DNA from: Cyclospora cayetanensis
Taxonomy: Eukaryota > Apicomplexa > Conoidasida > Eucoccidiorida > Eimeriidae
Length of the DNA: 64,000 bases
NCBI RefSeq assembly: GCF_002999335.1
Contig: NW_020312041.1
Span: forward strand, 80,619-144,618
Reading direction: 5' to 3'
Under the pieces are notes generated by a model, which was not told the DNA's origin, did no database searches, and saw only the letters and a program-made list of their open reading frames with translations. The translations under genes and the position numbers were made by a program. Shown here piece after piece: positions 1 to 12,119 of the stretch; position 1 is the first letter of the stretch, and each line of letters opens with the position of its first letter.

Positions 1-155
1 CCCTTTTCATATCACACGCCCTTGTGTTTCCTGCCTGTATATTGAGATCAGTTGGGTTCGCGACAGCTAGGAAGGTCCCGCACTATCACCACTACCCAGG
101 CATGCCAAAACGCAAACACGAGGGGAATGCTAAGTGAAACCGTGTGAACCAACCG

Positions 156-500
156 CTAAAGTAAAATCAACGCATAGAAATACACACTCACCAGCCAACA
201 ATGAACGAGTCGCCGGATCAACTTCATTGCGGCTGCGCGATGGTTCACTGTCGGTGGAACGCTAACATGTGCGCACCCCCTGTTCCGATAACACAGAAGA
301 CAAGTAAGTGTGTAGAGAGAATAAACATCCACACTGGTCCTGCAGTAGCCGTGGATTTCAGAGCATTTCTGCATGTTAATACAGGCAGTGAACGTCGCGT
401 AGAAGAATTAAAAACCACCGGACGCACAAGAACGAATTTACGGAAAACATGCCTAAGAGTGCCTGTGCATGTATCTGACTGTAGCAAAGATTTCAACAAT
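156..500 (-). pseudogene. Ty3/gypsy RNase H relic, copy 1
   Basis: Fragment of a retroelement RNase H domain, the part of Pol that degrades the RNA strand during reverse transcription. One minus-strand frame reads VRPVVFNSST, matching the 'RPIAFASR' segment of Ty3/gypsy RNase H, and continues into a region corresponding to the 'E..ALA.VWAL' helix and the segment ending near the TDH motif. At DNA level it aligns with 36984-37345 and, more weakly, with 61080-61345, so the three are copies of one repeat. No frame is open across the whole domain and the catalytic acidic residues are not intact. Nothing else of the element is recognised nearby; the 3' part would lie off the left edge. Confidence 0.5.
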
Positions 501-540
501 ACTCATCAGATACTTGTCAAGCAGTGCTTCTAAATGAGAA

Positions 541-998
541 GAGCTATTTCAGGCAGCGCTAGTGCTAGGGGAAGACAGCTGCTTAGAACTAGGCGACGCA
601 CCGTCCATGGATACCAATTTTTAAGCATAACAGAGCCACACCTTCTCTCGCGGGTAACTAAAAGCAGAACTGCTCCTTAAATCACTTTGCTTGAATATCC
701 TAACATCCTTCCACTCGACTATCCCGCCCGCTGTATTATAAGTGCTCAGAATGTTCGAACATCAGTTCTTCAACGGCTTTCTGTGTATCCGATAGCTCCA
801 TACGGCTAGCTAAACTTTGCGGCAAATCTCGCCATAACTTTGGGCAGTTTGGAAGCTTCTGTTGAGATACTTAAATTTAATGGTGCCGTGGCGTCCCGAC
901 ACTAAGGACAAGCGCTAGAGTAAGAAAAAGTATTGATCCCAGAGAAAATTCTAAACGGTCCTAGTAACCTGGCCTTAGAACTTCTTCCCCTGATTCCG
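541..998. other. Unrecognised DNA
   Basis: Between the RNase H relic and the hairpin I see no gene, repeat or RNA signature. Confidence 0.4.
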
Positions 999-1178
999 CT
1001 CAAAGCTCAAAGGACCAAGCACGTAATTACGATTAACGGGGGTCTGCTGTATGGTTTAAGCCCCGTGATTCGGTGCATATTGTAAAGCCTGCCGAGCAAC
1101 TAAAACCGAATTACGGGCCTTGAACCACGCAGCAGACCCCCGCTAATCCTGATTACGTGCTTTCCCTCCAGCTTTGAG
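999..1178. repeat. Large imperfect inverted repeat (hairpin)
   Basis: Bases 999-1074 and 1105-1178 are imperfect reverse complements, separated by about 30 bases. The most conserved stretches are the GGGGGTCTGCTG block at 1039-1050 with its partner near 1129-1141, the AAGCACGTAAT block near 1017-1027 with its partner near 1152-1163, and CTCAAAGCT at the outer ends. Pairing weakens beyond 999 and 1178. No coding potential is visible inside. It could be a palindromic miniature transposon (foldback/MITE type), two head-to-head repeat copies, or a transcribed long hairpin. No second copy was noticed in the window. Confidence 0.85.
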
Positions 1179-1179
1179 C

Positions 1180-4100
1180 GCGATTTGCGTGCTCTTGCCA
1201 GGTACCCTTCATAGGCCCCCTCTCTATGTTATCTTTGAAGGCCATACGTCTCTTGGCTGCCAAGTATACAAAGATTCCCACCTGCGGTCTCCTGCGTGTG
1301 GTGATGTGCCTCGGCTGGGGCTCTGATTTGTTCTTTACGCTTTTTTTTGAGCTTCAAAGATGCTGTTCTTTGTGTCTTGCTGCTCCCAAAATTTACGTGG
1401 GCCGGTCAACCGAAAGATCCACAGCACTGAACCTGCAGTTGCCGCTTCCTGAACTCCAGACAACTCATTCCCGCCATACCCACACAGCACTAAAGATCAT
1501 TCAGTGCGTCCCTTTGGCAACCAGGAAGCTGGGCTAGACCCGTTCGACTTTTACTAAAATTAAACAGGCCTCAGCTGAATGACAACGGCAACGTCATCCT
1601 TAGAAGGGGCTGGGAATGAATGCCACGGCGGGGCTCAATAATATTCAACTCCAGTCCGACAAAAAGCCTCAGCGGCTTAAACGGCCTAATGATTCCTGTC
1701 AACCAAAGCTTGAATTATTTGAGCAAGCAGCTATGCATGCAGTACCCAACTTCTCTTCCCGCATCACGGAAAAGAGCGTCCATTTACCAGTTTTGTAGCG
1801 CACTACCACAGTGCTAGAGGGTCAACGTATTCCTACGTCTGCGGCCTCAGATGCGCACTGTCAGGACTGGCCTTTTGCTTTTCCCTTGTTTGCAGTATAA
1901 TACCGATCAGCACTTCTAATCCCTCCGAAGGCCTACTGTTCGTGCAGGCCAACCCCTTGGCCCTGGGGTGCTCGACATCACCCTTCGTGCTTGGCATCCG
2001 TTGAGCCACCAATCGGCTTGTTGCAGTGCGCTTTCGCTTTGTCTACATGCTTTATTTCCGCTACGCTCCGATACAGATTCTCCTCCTCCATGCACATTTT
2101 GTGTTTTGGCTGGCATTGACCCACTGCTGATGTACGCGTTCTTCATTATTTAATACTTCTTCTGCACGATTGCATATCGTAAAATAATGATCTTCACCTC
2201 CAAGTCAAAAACCCTGCTGACCATACCGGCCACCCATATCCCTTCGGCAGTAACTGCTTGTCTCCTTGCAAAGTCCCAATTAGTACCGAATGTGCGCAGA
2301 CTACACCAATAGCTGTAAAGTTTCGTGCTTTCGCCTAACGTAGCATTTTTGGAGGTAGTTTAGGGTGATGCTCTTTAATTGTGCATTTTCCACAATTTTT
2401 GTGGGCCCACGGGCCTGCCCCAGTGTGCCACTTTCCATGTTTGGAACTCAGCGTATCTCTTCGCCATATGGCCTTCCCCGTTAGCACGTTCCCATGCCAC
2501 TTCGAGTTAGCTACCACCTATAGCGCCTTTGGACTGCCAATGGAGCTTTTCGAGGGAGTCCCTCTTGTCGTATTGCCTAGTGCTGTCCCTACGGGGCAAA
2601 TGTCTCGGCGCTCAGGGTGGTCCCAAGATTTCCTCTGGGAGTATCCCAGCTTGCGAACTTCCATCTCGCCTAGCTTGGCTCACCCCCTACCTCATATTCA
2701 TTTTTCCCATTTCCCTGGGCCGTTCCTGTCTTCTCGCCGTTCAGCCCCAAATCCAAACAGTTTTTGCTACAGCTGAATGTATCACCAAACCAAATTCTGG
2801 AAACAAGAACTGTTCTTTGCTAAAAAGGTAGCCTCCTGATACTCCCTTGACGGGCGACACTGCACGTAAAACACCTTCTTCAGCTTTCTTGTGCCGGGGA
2901 CTGGTCCGTGACCTGCTTCGCCATGATATCGGTGCTCTATTGGCCTTTATTCAAGGTTCTGACTTTGGAGTTGAATTCCTCGGCTACATTCAGCCTCGCC
3001 GATTTTCTTTTGTAGTCTGGTCGGCCTCTGGCACCATGTCTCATTAACTTTGGCGGGCTACTTCTGACTCACCCTCAGCACTTTCCTTCAAACCAATCCG
3101 GTGTGTGCTCATACAAAATGCTTGTGCTTGTTGTGATCTCATTGTATTAAGCTCGCAGGGCGTCTGCTATCTGCACTCACGAGTTAAAGTGTTACTGTGT
3201 GCTACATTTCCCAGATAAGAATGAAGAGCGGTAGAAACACTTGTTTGAGCATCTGTTTTAAGGAGTCTTTATTTGAATATATACAACCTTTCAAGCACCC
3301 TCCAACAGTCGCATGAGTTCTCTATTTAGTTTGACCGCCTAAGAGCAGTTACCACTCGCACACACCCCAGACCCGTTGTAGGATGGATTGGATGTCTTCT
3401 CAGGTGTCTGGCTCTTTTCCTGGAGCTCAACTCGTAGTCATGGAATAATATGACGCCCCTACCCATCAGCAATCCGGATACGTCAGCGAAACGCTCTTCT
3501 TAATTAAGATGCAGCACGTCGAAACAGCTGCCTGCCCGACTAGAAATAGATGATCACGTGTCTGCAATGTGTACCAAAGCCGTTTTACTACATTTTGAAT
3601 TTGTTATTGCATCTTCAGCATGTGTCTCTCCGCCGTTGCATCTATTGGGTCGTTGCGCGTTGATCCACGACTTTTCTTGCCTCCAGCTGTTCTCAAATGC
3701 GTGCGTTCAGTGATGAAGGGCCTACCTCAGCTATTGCTACGGATGTTGTAAGGCCCGGTGAAGCATGTCGAGGAGCAACTTCGAAATTACTCTGCTTGGT
3801 ATCGGCCTTCATTAAGGTAAATCAGTGTCACACATTGAGTTGATTCTTAGTGGTGTGACTAGGTGCTCAGTCCTCTGCCCTTTTCCTAAAGAGTTCTGCC
3901 CTTGAAACAGTGGCCGTTACGCTGAACTTTGGCTAGAAAGGTCAGGAACGTTTCCGTAGTCTTAGTATAGCCGGTTCAAAAGTTCTACGGCGTAGGTGAA
4001 CGCTTGTGTGGGTCTGGGGATCGGGCCAAGGAGATGCTTACACGTTCGTCGTGTTTTCGGCTGAGCCTTGGAGTCCAGCAGTAGCCGCAGACGATGTTTC

Positions 4101-7100
4101 TTCAAACCTGGTTAGAACTATAAACCTAGTTGTTCATATTTGAATCTTGAGAGTTTATCCAATTTTCTCTGAATGCCCACAATCCACCTCTCGGTGGTCT
4201 ACTGTTTCCCAGGGTCACCACCACAAAGGTGTTATATCAAGGCTCCGAGTTTATTCTCGCCATGCACCGAACTGGTGCGCCCCATCCCTGCGTCTTCTGA
4301 AGCCAAGCGAGGTAGAGCGGCCCAAAGTTTACCATGAGGCCATTCAATCCGCGCCTGCTTCGCAAATGCGCCGAAGCCGTAGGGCAAGTATATGCCCTCT
4401 TACTCTAGAGCGCCTCTCCACATGCGCCGGCTACCAACTGCATGCCGTTATAAGATTGACACTTTGACGTCCGGCGGTGCCCCAAGCCTCACCGACACGA
4501 TGCAATATCAAGGTCAGCAAGGTGGGCTGACTGCGCGTGTGTTTGGAAATATCGTGCTCGATTATCAGTGTGCTCAGCCTTCCTAAACTTGCCGTGCAAC
4601 TCTTTTGCAAAAAACAATCAAATTTATTCTTCCTTTTGTAAAGCAATGCGAGAACTTGGGAAAGCACAGTTTTTTGAAAGCGAAAAGCAGTGCAACAAAC
4701 TAGATATGGGAAAAGTGCTTAGCTTCAGCTGCTGGGAAAACTGGCATGATGGCGCATACTACTCTGACACAAGATGTATCTTAGACCACCCAAAGAGCCG
4801 TGAAAGCATCTCCACTGTTGTGTCGATCCAACCATACCTCGAGTAAACACAATCATGTTCTTGCACAAAAAGTCACGGAGGAGTACAGTCAAATTGGACA
4901 AAAACAACTAAGTACCGGCTACGTTTTAAACTACAGCACACATTTGTGAATGCAATCATGCTTTGCTGTCTCTCCAGTTCGACAATAATAGCGGATGGAT
5001 GGATGTCAAGAGCATATGGCTCAAGCAATTTTTTACGGTAGCGTCGTCAGGTTCCGTTGGGGGCAAAGATGGCGACGCCATTTATATATTTCACGGTACG
5101 CTAGCACTACATGAGGTGCCCAAACCAGCGAAAAACTTTAAAATGAGAACAATAGCATTTTATGCGGTGTGAGGGCATGTCCGAAATGTAGACACCCTCT
5201 GTCTAAACGTCATTTTATTGCTCTGAGCAATAGAAAAACAACAAGCTGAGTGTTTGTGTGGACAGTAAAGGGAAGACCATTGAAAAGGTGCCGACGTTTA
5301 ACGCCACTTCACAGCGCAGAAACTTCCTTTCCCACAGCGTTACCCTTTCTCGGGCTCGCTGTCACGATAAGAGTGGGGCAACAATTTGGTGTTCTGGAGG
5401 CCCGCTGACTGTTGGGAGAGCTTTACACAACTTAATCACCAGTATCGGTTGTTGGGGCCAACTGGCGCTCATAATCGGGCAGCGCAATCTCCGCTATTGG
5501 TCAGTGGTCTTGTTTTAACCTCCCGTGTTCAGTTCACTAACTGCAGTTTTTTTAAAGAGGCCGGCTAAAGCGGCATTGATGGAAGCAAAGCTAAGAATTA
5601 GATTTTGGTCAATAAGTTGCAAGGGCGCAAATACTCACAAAGTAATCGCGGATTTGCAAAGGCCAACCCGTGCAGCTTGATAGGCTAAGTAGTAATAGCG
5701 GGAGCTGCCTCAGCTGTGCAAGTAAAGCACACAAATCCAGAAGCACAATTGTTCTCCCAAGCAGGTACACTGCTTTGCATACTATTGCTTGTCCCTCCAA
5801 CAGCTGAAACGCACGCCGTAGATGTTGTAGGTGCTCTGAACGTTTCGGGCAAAGAGTTAGACGCCATTCATGTACTCAGTCATCTAGCGCTGTGCATTAA
5901 GCTCTTGGGAAGCCCCATCGACTTACGGTTGCACCTCACCTTGAGCACTGAGAGATCCAGATGAAGTGTAGGTGTGGTCACGGTTGCGTGTGCAACGGTG
6001 TGATGCCGTTTTGTCAGAAATATCAGGCATTGGGGTCTTTTGAAAAAAAGAACGTTTGTGAGTTCAAAGTCCAAGTATACTGCCTATTCGTGCAAATCGC
6101 CACGCGTCTGGCCATAGTGAGTCACCGTCGAATTCTGCTCTAAAGAAATCCTTCCTTAAGGCTTGGGTTTAAAACACCTAGGGCACGTGCCCTTTTCTTG
6201 TGAAACCACCATAGAATAGTGCCAGTAATGCTGCTGGTTCCATGCAGTCGGCCTTTTTAACTAGTCCACGGCACGCGGCTCAGCCTGCCATTCATGCTGT
6301 GGAAGCTTCCGACACCGCAAAGCATAGCACCACACAAATTCGGAGATTATCCCGACACGTTGCATTGGACGACCAGAGGGTGACCAGCATGCTGGCACCC
6401 CGTCACACCACAGCATATACACGAACTCCTTAATATTTCCCCATCCTTGCTGCCCCTCAGCTGAAACCTTAGTCGCGATTCCTACCTGGAATTTACTTTG
6501 AAGCAATAAAACGGAATGCATGCTCAGCAGCATCTTAACTTATTGCTCAGCTAAGTCTTTTGCATGAACCCTCTGCTTTAGCTTTTTAAAGACCGATTCT
6601 GCGCCTCGCATATAAATTAAACACACGCTGGTCGAGAGATCAATAATTGCGCTTTTCTATGGCTTTCTGGTACTCTGGCTATCATAGTGCGTAGCTCTGC
6701 CCGCATGCACGCCTTCCGCTGAATTACCCATGGAACATTTACGACTGAGCTATAGTTTGGGGTGCGACACTTAAGTCATGGATCATGGTGCCATGGCTTA
6801 ATTTCCATATAAAGTGAAACTTTAAAGCTCCTGCTTTCCACTTTCTGCTTTTTGCTATCCGTCGGCGGGCCTATTTTTTTTACACTGCGGTAAAGAGCGA
6901 TCAATCAGCCAGCACAACTGCGCGGTGTCATCGAATACCACATTTACTTCGCATCCAGTTTCAATTAAGGGTAACAGCTTTGGACCATTGATCTCAAGCT
7001 AGCGCAAGATCTATGATTGGTTCCCAAGCACGCTTCTATTCTCTATGGCACCCTTTACTTTTCCGTAATGTGCTTCCCCTGGGCCTGTTCGCTCTCTTTA

Positions 7101-10100
7101 TGTCTTATGGCTTGATACAAGACCTAAAATTAACGCATTGTTCTTGCTAATATCCATGTAAAAGCAGATGCATTGTTGGGATTTGTTTGGAATTGCTAAG
7201 ATGCGTGGATTTCTTCAGGCTTTCTTTTATCCTCCAACGCAAACCACAGGGTAGGACTGGTAGACAGAGCCCTGATACCAATGGATTCTAAATTCCGACT
7301 TTACCTCTTCTCCTTTTTTTCTTCAGGCTTTATGTTAACGTGCTATTGATCACTTAAGTAGTCAACCGTTTGTGATATCCGTAGTGCTCCATTGTCTAAT
7401 GGCTGAATTGGAGTCCATCCTGCAACCATCTGACATAACATATCGGAAAGACGTTAAAATCGCGGACAAAGCACCTTTTCGTCTGCTATATGGCTTTGGT
7501 ATGCATGTGTGTTTGCTGCCGTTGTGAGAATTCTAGTGACGGACTCTACTTCAGCTTTGTCAATTCTCCCACACCTTGGGGTTTAGCCTCTAGCAGCCTA
7601 TGAGAGAAGGCACGCTTTAAGAGCTGAAGTGTAGAAATCCACGCAGGTATGACCTTTTCTAGTAAACTATGGCTGCAATGCATGTGTTCCTTTTCCGAAT
7701 AAATACGCTGTACGAGAAAGCAGTTTCCTTTCATATAAAAGGTAAAAAAAACATCTAGCTTCGACTGGTTGATGCATTATTTGAATACTGGACAATCTTT
7801 ACGACTGCCATACTTCAGTGGCAAGCAAAATTGGCTGCTTTACTGCGCATTTGCTGGCAGCTGTGGCGCTACTGCTTTTCCAGTAGCTTACCCGCTAACC
7901 TTTGCCGTCCCAAATGGCGTTGGACACGGTTAACCTCCATCATAAGGGGGCTTTTCTGCAAGACTGTTGTCAACAAGAATCACACTCGTGAATCACAGAA
8001 CGGCTCTAGCAGAGCCAAACAGCTGGTCTACGATAAACAAATGTTTCACTGCACTCACCGGCAATGGATGTGGATGAGAAGGGAACGACGACTTCCAGCC
8101 ATGCTGTGAAAATAAATGCAACGCCCCATCTGAGGTCTTTGTAGGGACAAGCCAGACCCTATGGATACTGACTAGATTCTTATTGAGTCTTTCCTAAAAA
8201 AATGTCTAACCATTACCTGCGCTACTCAGGGCTCCGATACGCGCGCTGAGGGGCAGCTAGGGTGCATGTAGCCGCATCCTTTCAGCAGTCCTCCAAAAGG
8301 TAGTTGCATATAGCATCTAGCGCATGCACAGAATGTTATATCCCATTATACCAAGTCACAGAGTGGTTTAATACAAGAGGTTTACTATCAAAGCTTAAGT
8401 ATTCCCCCTACCTCCGACTGCGAAAGTTCTACTGACTTATGATAAAGCTAAAACCTACGCTCACCCGCAAAGTGAAGTCTTGCTGCGCTATAAACTCTAT
8501 GGTCAGGGGCTAATACAGGGCAGCCTCTTCCAGCAAGGGCCGTAACACGGTGTAAGACAACAATGGAACGGTTCCAGAAACGGGAGAGGGCAAACCAGAA
8601 GTAGTTCGGCAATCCTAGGTAGCAGTGCATGCCAAAAAGTAAACACAACACGAAACTATAAAAAGCCGAGTCCCCAAAGCTGGCTAGAGCTTAAGAAGAC
8701 CGATAGACCAGCAGCTCAGCAAATACCTGCCAAGACTGATGATGCAATATGAATGAACGAACAGCCGCCCCACTAGAAGATGGACATGGTGCTTTTATAA
8801 CAGAAGCATCCTGCACCGATCCTTCTCTGTAGGTAATAATTTTGGCCTAAAAGGTAAAGCCATTCATGACGTGTATTGGGCAAATTGAAGAATTGGGCAA
8901 TGCCTAGCTGGGTGCAGCGGTAGCAGAATGAGAGCAGAGTTGCGGACGTAGAGGTCGAGCGCAGGCCTGGGAAGGGGGCAAAAGGGGGCGAGGCAGCGTA
9001 GGCCTATGGGAACACACAGCAGAGTCACATGGGTACATGAATGGCTTCCTAAGGACTGATGGAGTGGCAGGGCAAGGCAAGCAACACACCAGATTACAGG
9101 ATGTCACTTGATGGAACACCCTCATTGACGAAGCAAAAATAGCGAACAAAAGCTAGACCGACCAGCCCTTCGACTCTAATGGTTAAGAACACCGTGGAAT
9201 AGCTCACAACACGGCAAAACAAGCTACCATATTAACGTCAAGACCAGCGAATCTCCTACCCCTTCGACAAGAGGTCCAGAGGTCGGTGGCACGCTAGAGT
9301 TTATAAAGCATAATTTATGTATTTCAAGCTTCACAGCAAATGTACTGACGTCGAGAGCGAAAAGGCATGCCGAGAGTATGCCACCTTCAGCTACTCCCGG
9401 AACTCGTTTTTCAGGCGATACCTGAAGATCTTAAAAGCCATTGGAAAACTGCGGAGAGCTACAGACCAGCAGCAGACCGGAAAAGGAACAACTTTTGATC
9501 AGCGACAAAGCTCAGCAGTACATGGCTTCAAAGATTATGAGTCCATAGGAAATTATCATGATTTAGAACGTGTGAACTTCTGGAGGTGATCGAGCCACCA
9601 AGGTCATATATGTGCAGTTGGCGGGCAGCGTGCATTGTTTGATTGCATGAGGGAGAGTAATTCTGGTAGAAACGGGGGGCAGGAACAGCGCAAGATGATG
9701 ATCTACACCAAAAGAAGGCCAAGAAGCTGCCGTGCCCGACTGCGAAATCTTCGAGAAAAATAGTGACACCCACCACCATTGACTTCTCCGCAAGGGAGAA
9801 ACCAAGAGCTAGATTTCCCGGGACCTACCGCAAAAATCAAGCATAAAAATGGTTTGTGAGCATTAGGACAGTGCAGCTACGCTCCTTGGTTGCGCGAGCC
9901 TGGCGCCTGGTTCGGTTTTGTATGCCACCGAGCTCTATCCCTCCATCCACTTCGTGGCGCTCTGTGTCATAGTGCTGAGCCGTTTCACTTGCAGTGTGAG
10001 ATGTCTAGAAAATTGTTGCTTCTGACTTCAATGAGGCGCATAAAATGATCCGTAGTGGCCATTGATTATGGGTGTAAACGAGTCATTAAGAGTTCGGGGA

Positions 10101-11660
10101 GCTGACGCTGTAGGTGCGAAGAGGTGCCTTACCCTAATGGCTGGCCTTGGAATTCTTGATGATTAGCCGAACTGGGAACATAGGAGCTGCTGCACAACGA
10201 GAAAAGCAAGCATACCACAGAGGCCCACGTGCGGCCCGGGGCGAAATAGTACAGTAGCTACAACGAATGCACGCAGCACAGATGGCGATTCTCATACGCT
10301 TGGCACTCAAGTTGCACAAGGCTTTCAAAAGCCATGCACCCCTGCTACAAAATAGTGTTAATGTAACAGTGGCACCAAAAGGGCTAGCAACAAGAGTCAC
10401 GAGCCAAGCTGCACATGTGCACAGTCCCTTGCATTGACAACAGATGTACTGAGAAAGTTGTACAAAAGCTCAACTAAGATGGTAGGCCTCAGAATTTAGG
10501 TATGACAAAGTCCCATGTTCTGCTAACTAGCATCGCAGAATGTTTGCAAAGGGCCGCTACTGCATGGTGTGGTGACACCGATGTGTGGGACGAGCTATTG
10601 TCTCCTCCACGAATGGCTAAGGGATACGGAGGAAAGCTCTGCATTATCACCCTGGTAGATCCTGTGGGCACCTTACTCTTTTGGAATGAACAACGCCCTT
10701 GACAGGATGGCAAGTAAAGTGCCAAATGCTGTTTGGGGCGGAAATAGCTTTAAACATCGGTGACTCTCTTGCGCGACCTAAAGCAGAAGAGCTAGTTCAG
10801 CCGTATGTCGGTCTTTGCCGTTATATTCATATTTATCACCAAGAATGATAAAGCATGCAGTAAATAATTTAATACTACATGAGAACTCACTGCACACAGT
10901 TGAACGCCATTAGGGTATCTCCACAATACGCCCTACGGACAATTCACTGGGGTCTAGGAATGCCTCCTAGTGCAAATGTACGTAAGTTGGTTCAAAGTAA
11001 CACAAGACTTTTATCAAATACATGTTAAATTGGACGCTGACTATCAAATTGCTATGCATGATTGTGTATGCAACAGGATTGAAGGTCATGCACTCCCTGC
11101 TTCATACAGCAAGCTTGAATGACATTTCACTCAGAAAAGGTCGAATGATTTTACGAAACAAGGAAAGGGAACTAATTGTTGACCTAGTACCAGATTCATT
11201 CTGACGCACCAATTACGTTTCTCCCGCCAAACTGTTCAAAAAGTCCGAAAGCCTGTAGGCTCATGGAATTCACGGGAAGAGGACAAGTGAAATTTTCCCA
11301 AGTCACCAGCTTAGTGTCTGAGCTTCAGCATGACAATGCGCTGGATAAATTCAGCTTGTCCTCGATCAAATGTATAGAAATATGGCGAACATAGCCTTTA
11401 ACGAGCCAATGGAATCTGCTCCTCGGCGCGCGAAAGCGTTACCCGCATTTATGAGGGGTCATCAGTCTCTGATAGGGCGACGCTTCTTTGGATATCGCCA
11501 ATAAGCAGGTAGAGCTCCAGTGGACTGAGACACATAGAAGAGTAATGAAAATCTTCAACTACAGTCTCGTCCACTTGGAGGCCCGGTCAACTCCTGCGTA
11601 GAGGACGCCTGATGTCTTTGTATGCAGAGGCTTCAGGATACACAGTTGATTGAGCCCTGA
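1180..11660. other. Long stretch with no recognised gene
   Basis: Open frames here are short (under about 135 codons), overlap on both strands and match no family I know. At 2335-2517 (-) a frame contains CGKCTIKEHHPKL, which resembles the start of a retroviral-type zinc knuckle, but the last cysteine is missing and nothing around it supports Gag. The mixed composition and frequent stops suggest intergenic or decayed repeat DNA. Short exons of spliced genes cannot be excluded. Confidence 0.4.
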
Positions 11661-11741
11661 GGCTAGGCCAAAAGGGACTGGCTTCCACGGGAATGAAACC
11701 TTTTGCTGCTGGGCAGTGTGGGGATGGATAATTGGCAGCTC

Positions 11742-12119
11742 TTAGGGGTTGTCAAGGTAGCCGGGAAGGTGAGCATGTTTTTTTTTGCGGACAGAAGCTC
11801 CAACAATACAAACTCCCAGGCCTTGTAGTGCTTCGTAGAGCTTAAGGTGACTGAACCCAGGGGCTGAAGTACCGCAAGAGGCTTTTCCACTATCACGGAC
11901 TGTCAACAATATTACATCAAATAAAGGCCTGCAGCCAACACCATAGTCACTCGATCCGCTATGTCCGTGCTCCTCCTTTAAGGAAACTGATCTGCAATTG
12001 TGCATGGTCATGCACGCGCAAAATGAAAAGTAGCCTGCAGTTCTGCTCACAAGCTTGCGTAGTTGTAAAAACAGATGATGACTCCCATCGGAAAATCTAC
12101 GTTGATGGAGTGTGGACAC
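11742..12119 (-). pseudogene. piggyBac-like transposase relic
   Basis: A minus-strand open frame of 125 codons resembles the catalytic core of piggyBac-family DDE transposases, which cut and paste at TTAA sites. In order: LRKLVSRTAGYF (about residues 20-31), like the 'LWKLCDSKTGYV.DF' strand; GVGCRPLFDVILL, like 'GLG.RVVLDLL'; then FSHLKLYEALQGLGVCIVGA followed directly by SVRKKKHAHLP, like 'FFTS..L...L...GI...GTVR.NRK.LP'. Spacing between the last two motifs fits the family. The Asp of the 'DNFFTS' motif is not preserved, no N-terminal domain or C-terminal cysteine-rich tail is recognisable, and stops flank the frame, so it is a remnant. Terminal inverted repeats were not found. The call rests on motif order only. 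Confidence 0.5.

Noticed and set aside
2335..2517. Gag zinc knuckle (CGKCTIKEHHPKL)
   Set aside because: The fourth ligand is absent and no other Gag or Pol sequence is seen within several kilobases.
6690..6735. Dispersed repeat shared with 40300-40340 (GCATGC.CGCCTTCCG)
   Set aside because: Similarity is limited to about 25-35 bases and does not extend, so chance cannot be excluded.
10134..10400. RT palm motif (ASPFGATVTLTLF) on the minus strand
   Set aside because: Only a PFG triplet and a vague context match; no YVDD-like box and no neighbouring Pol motif.
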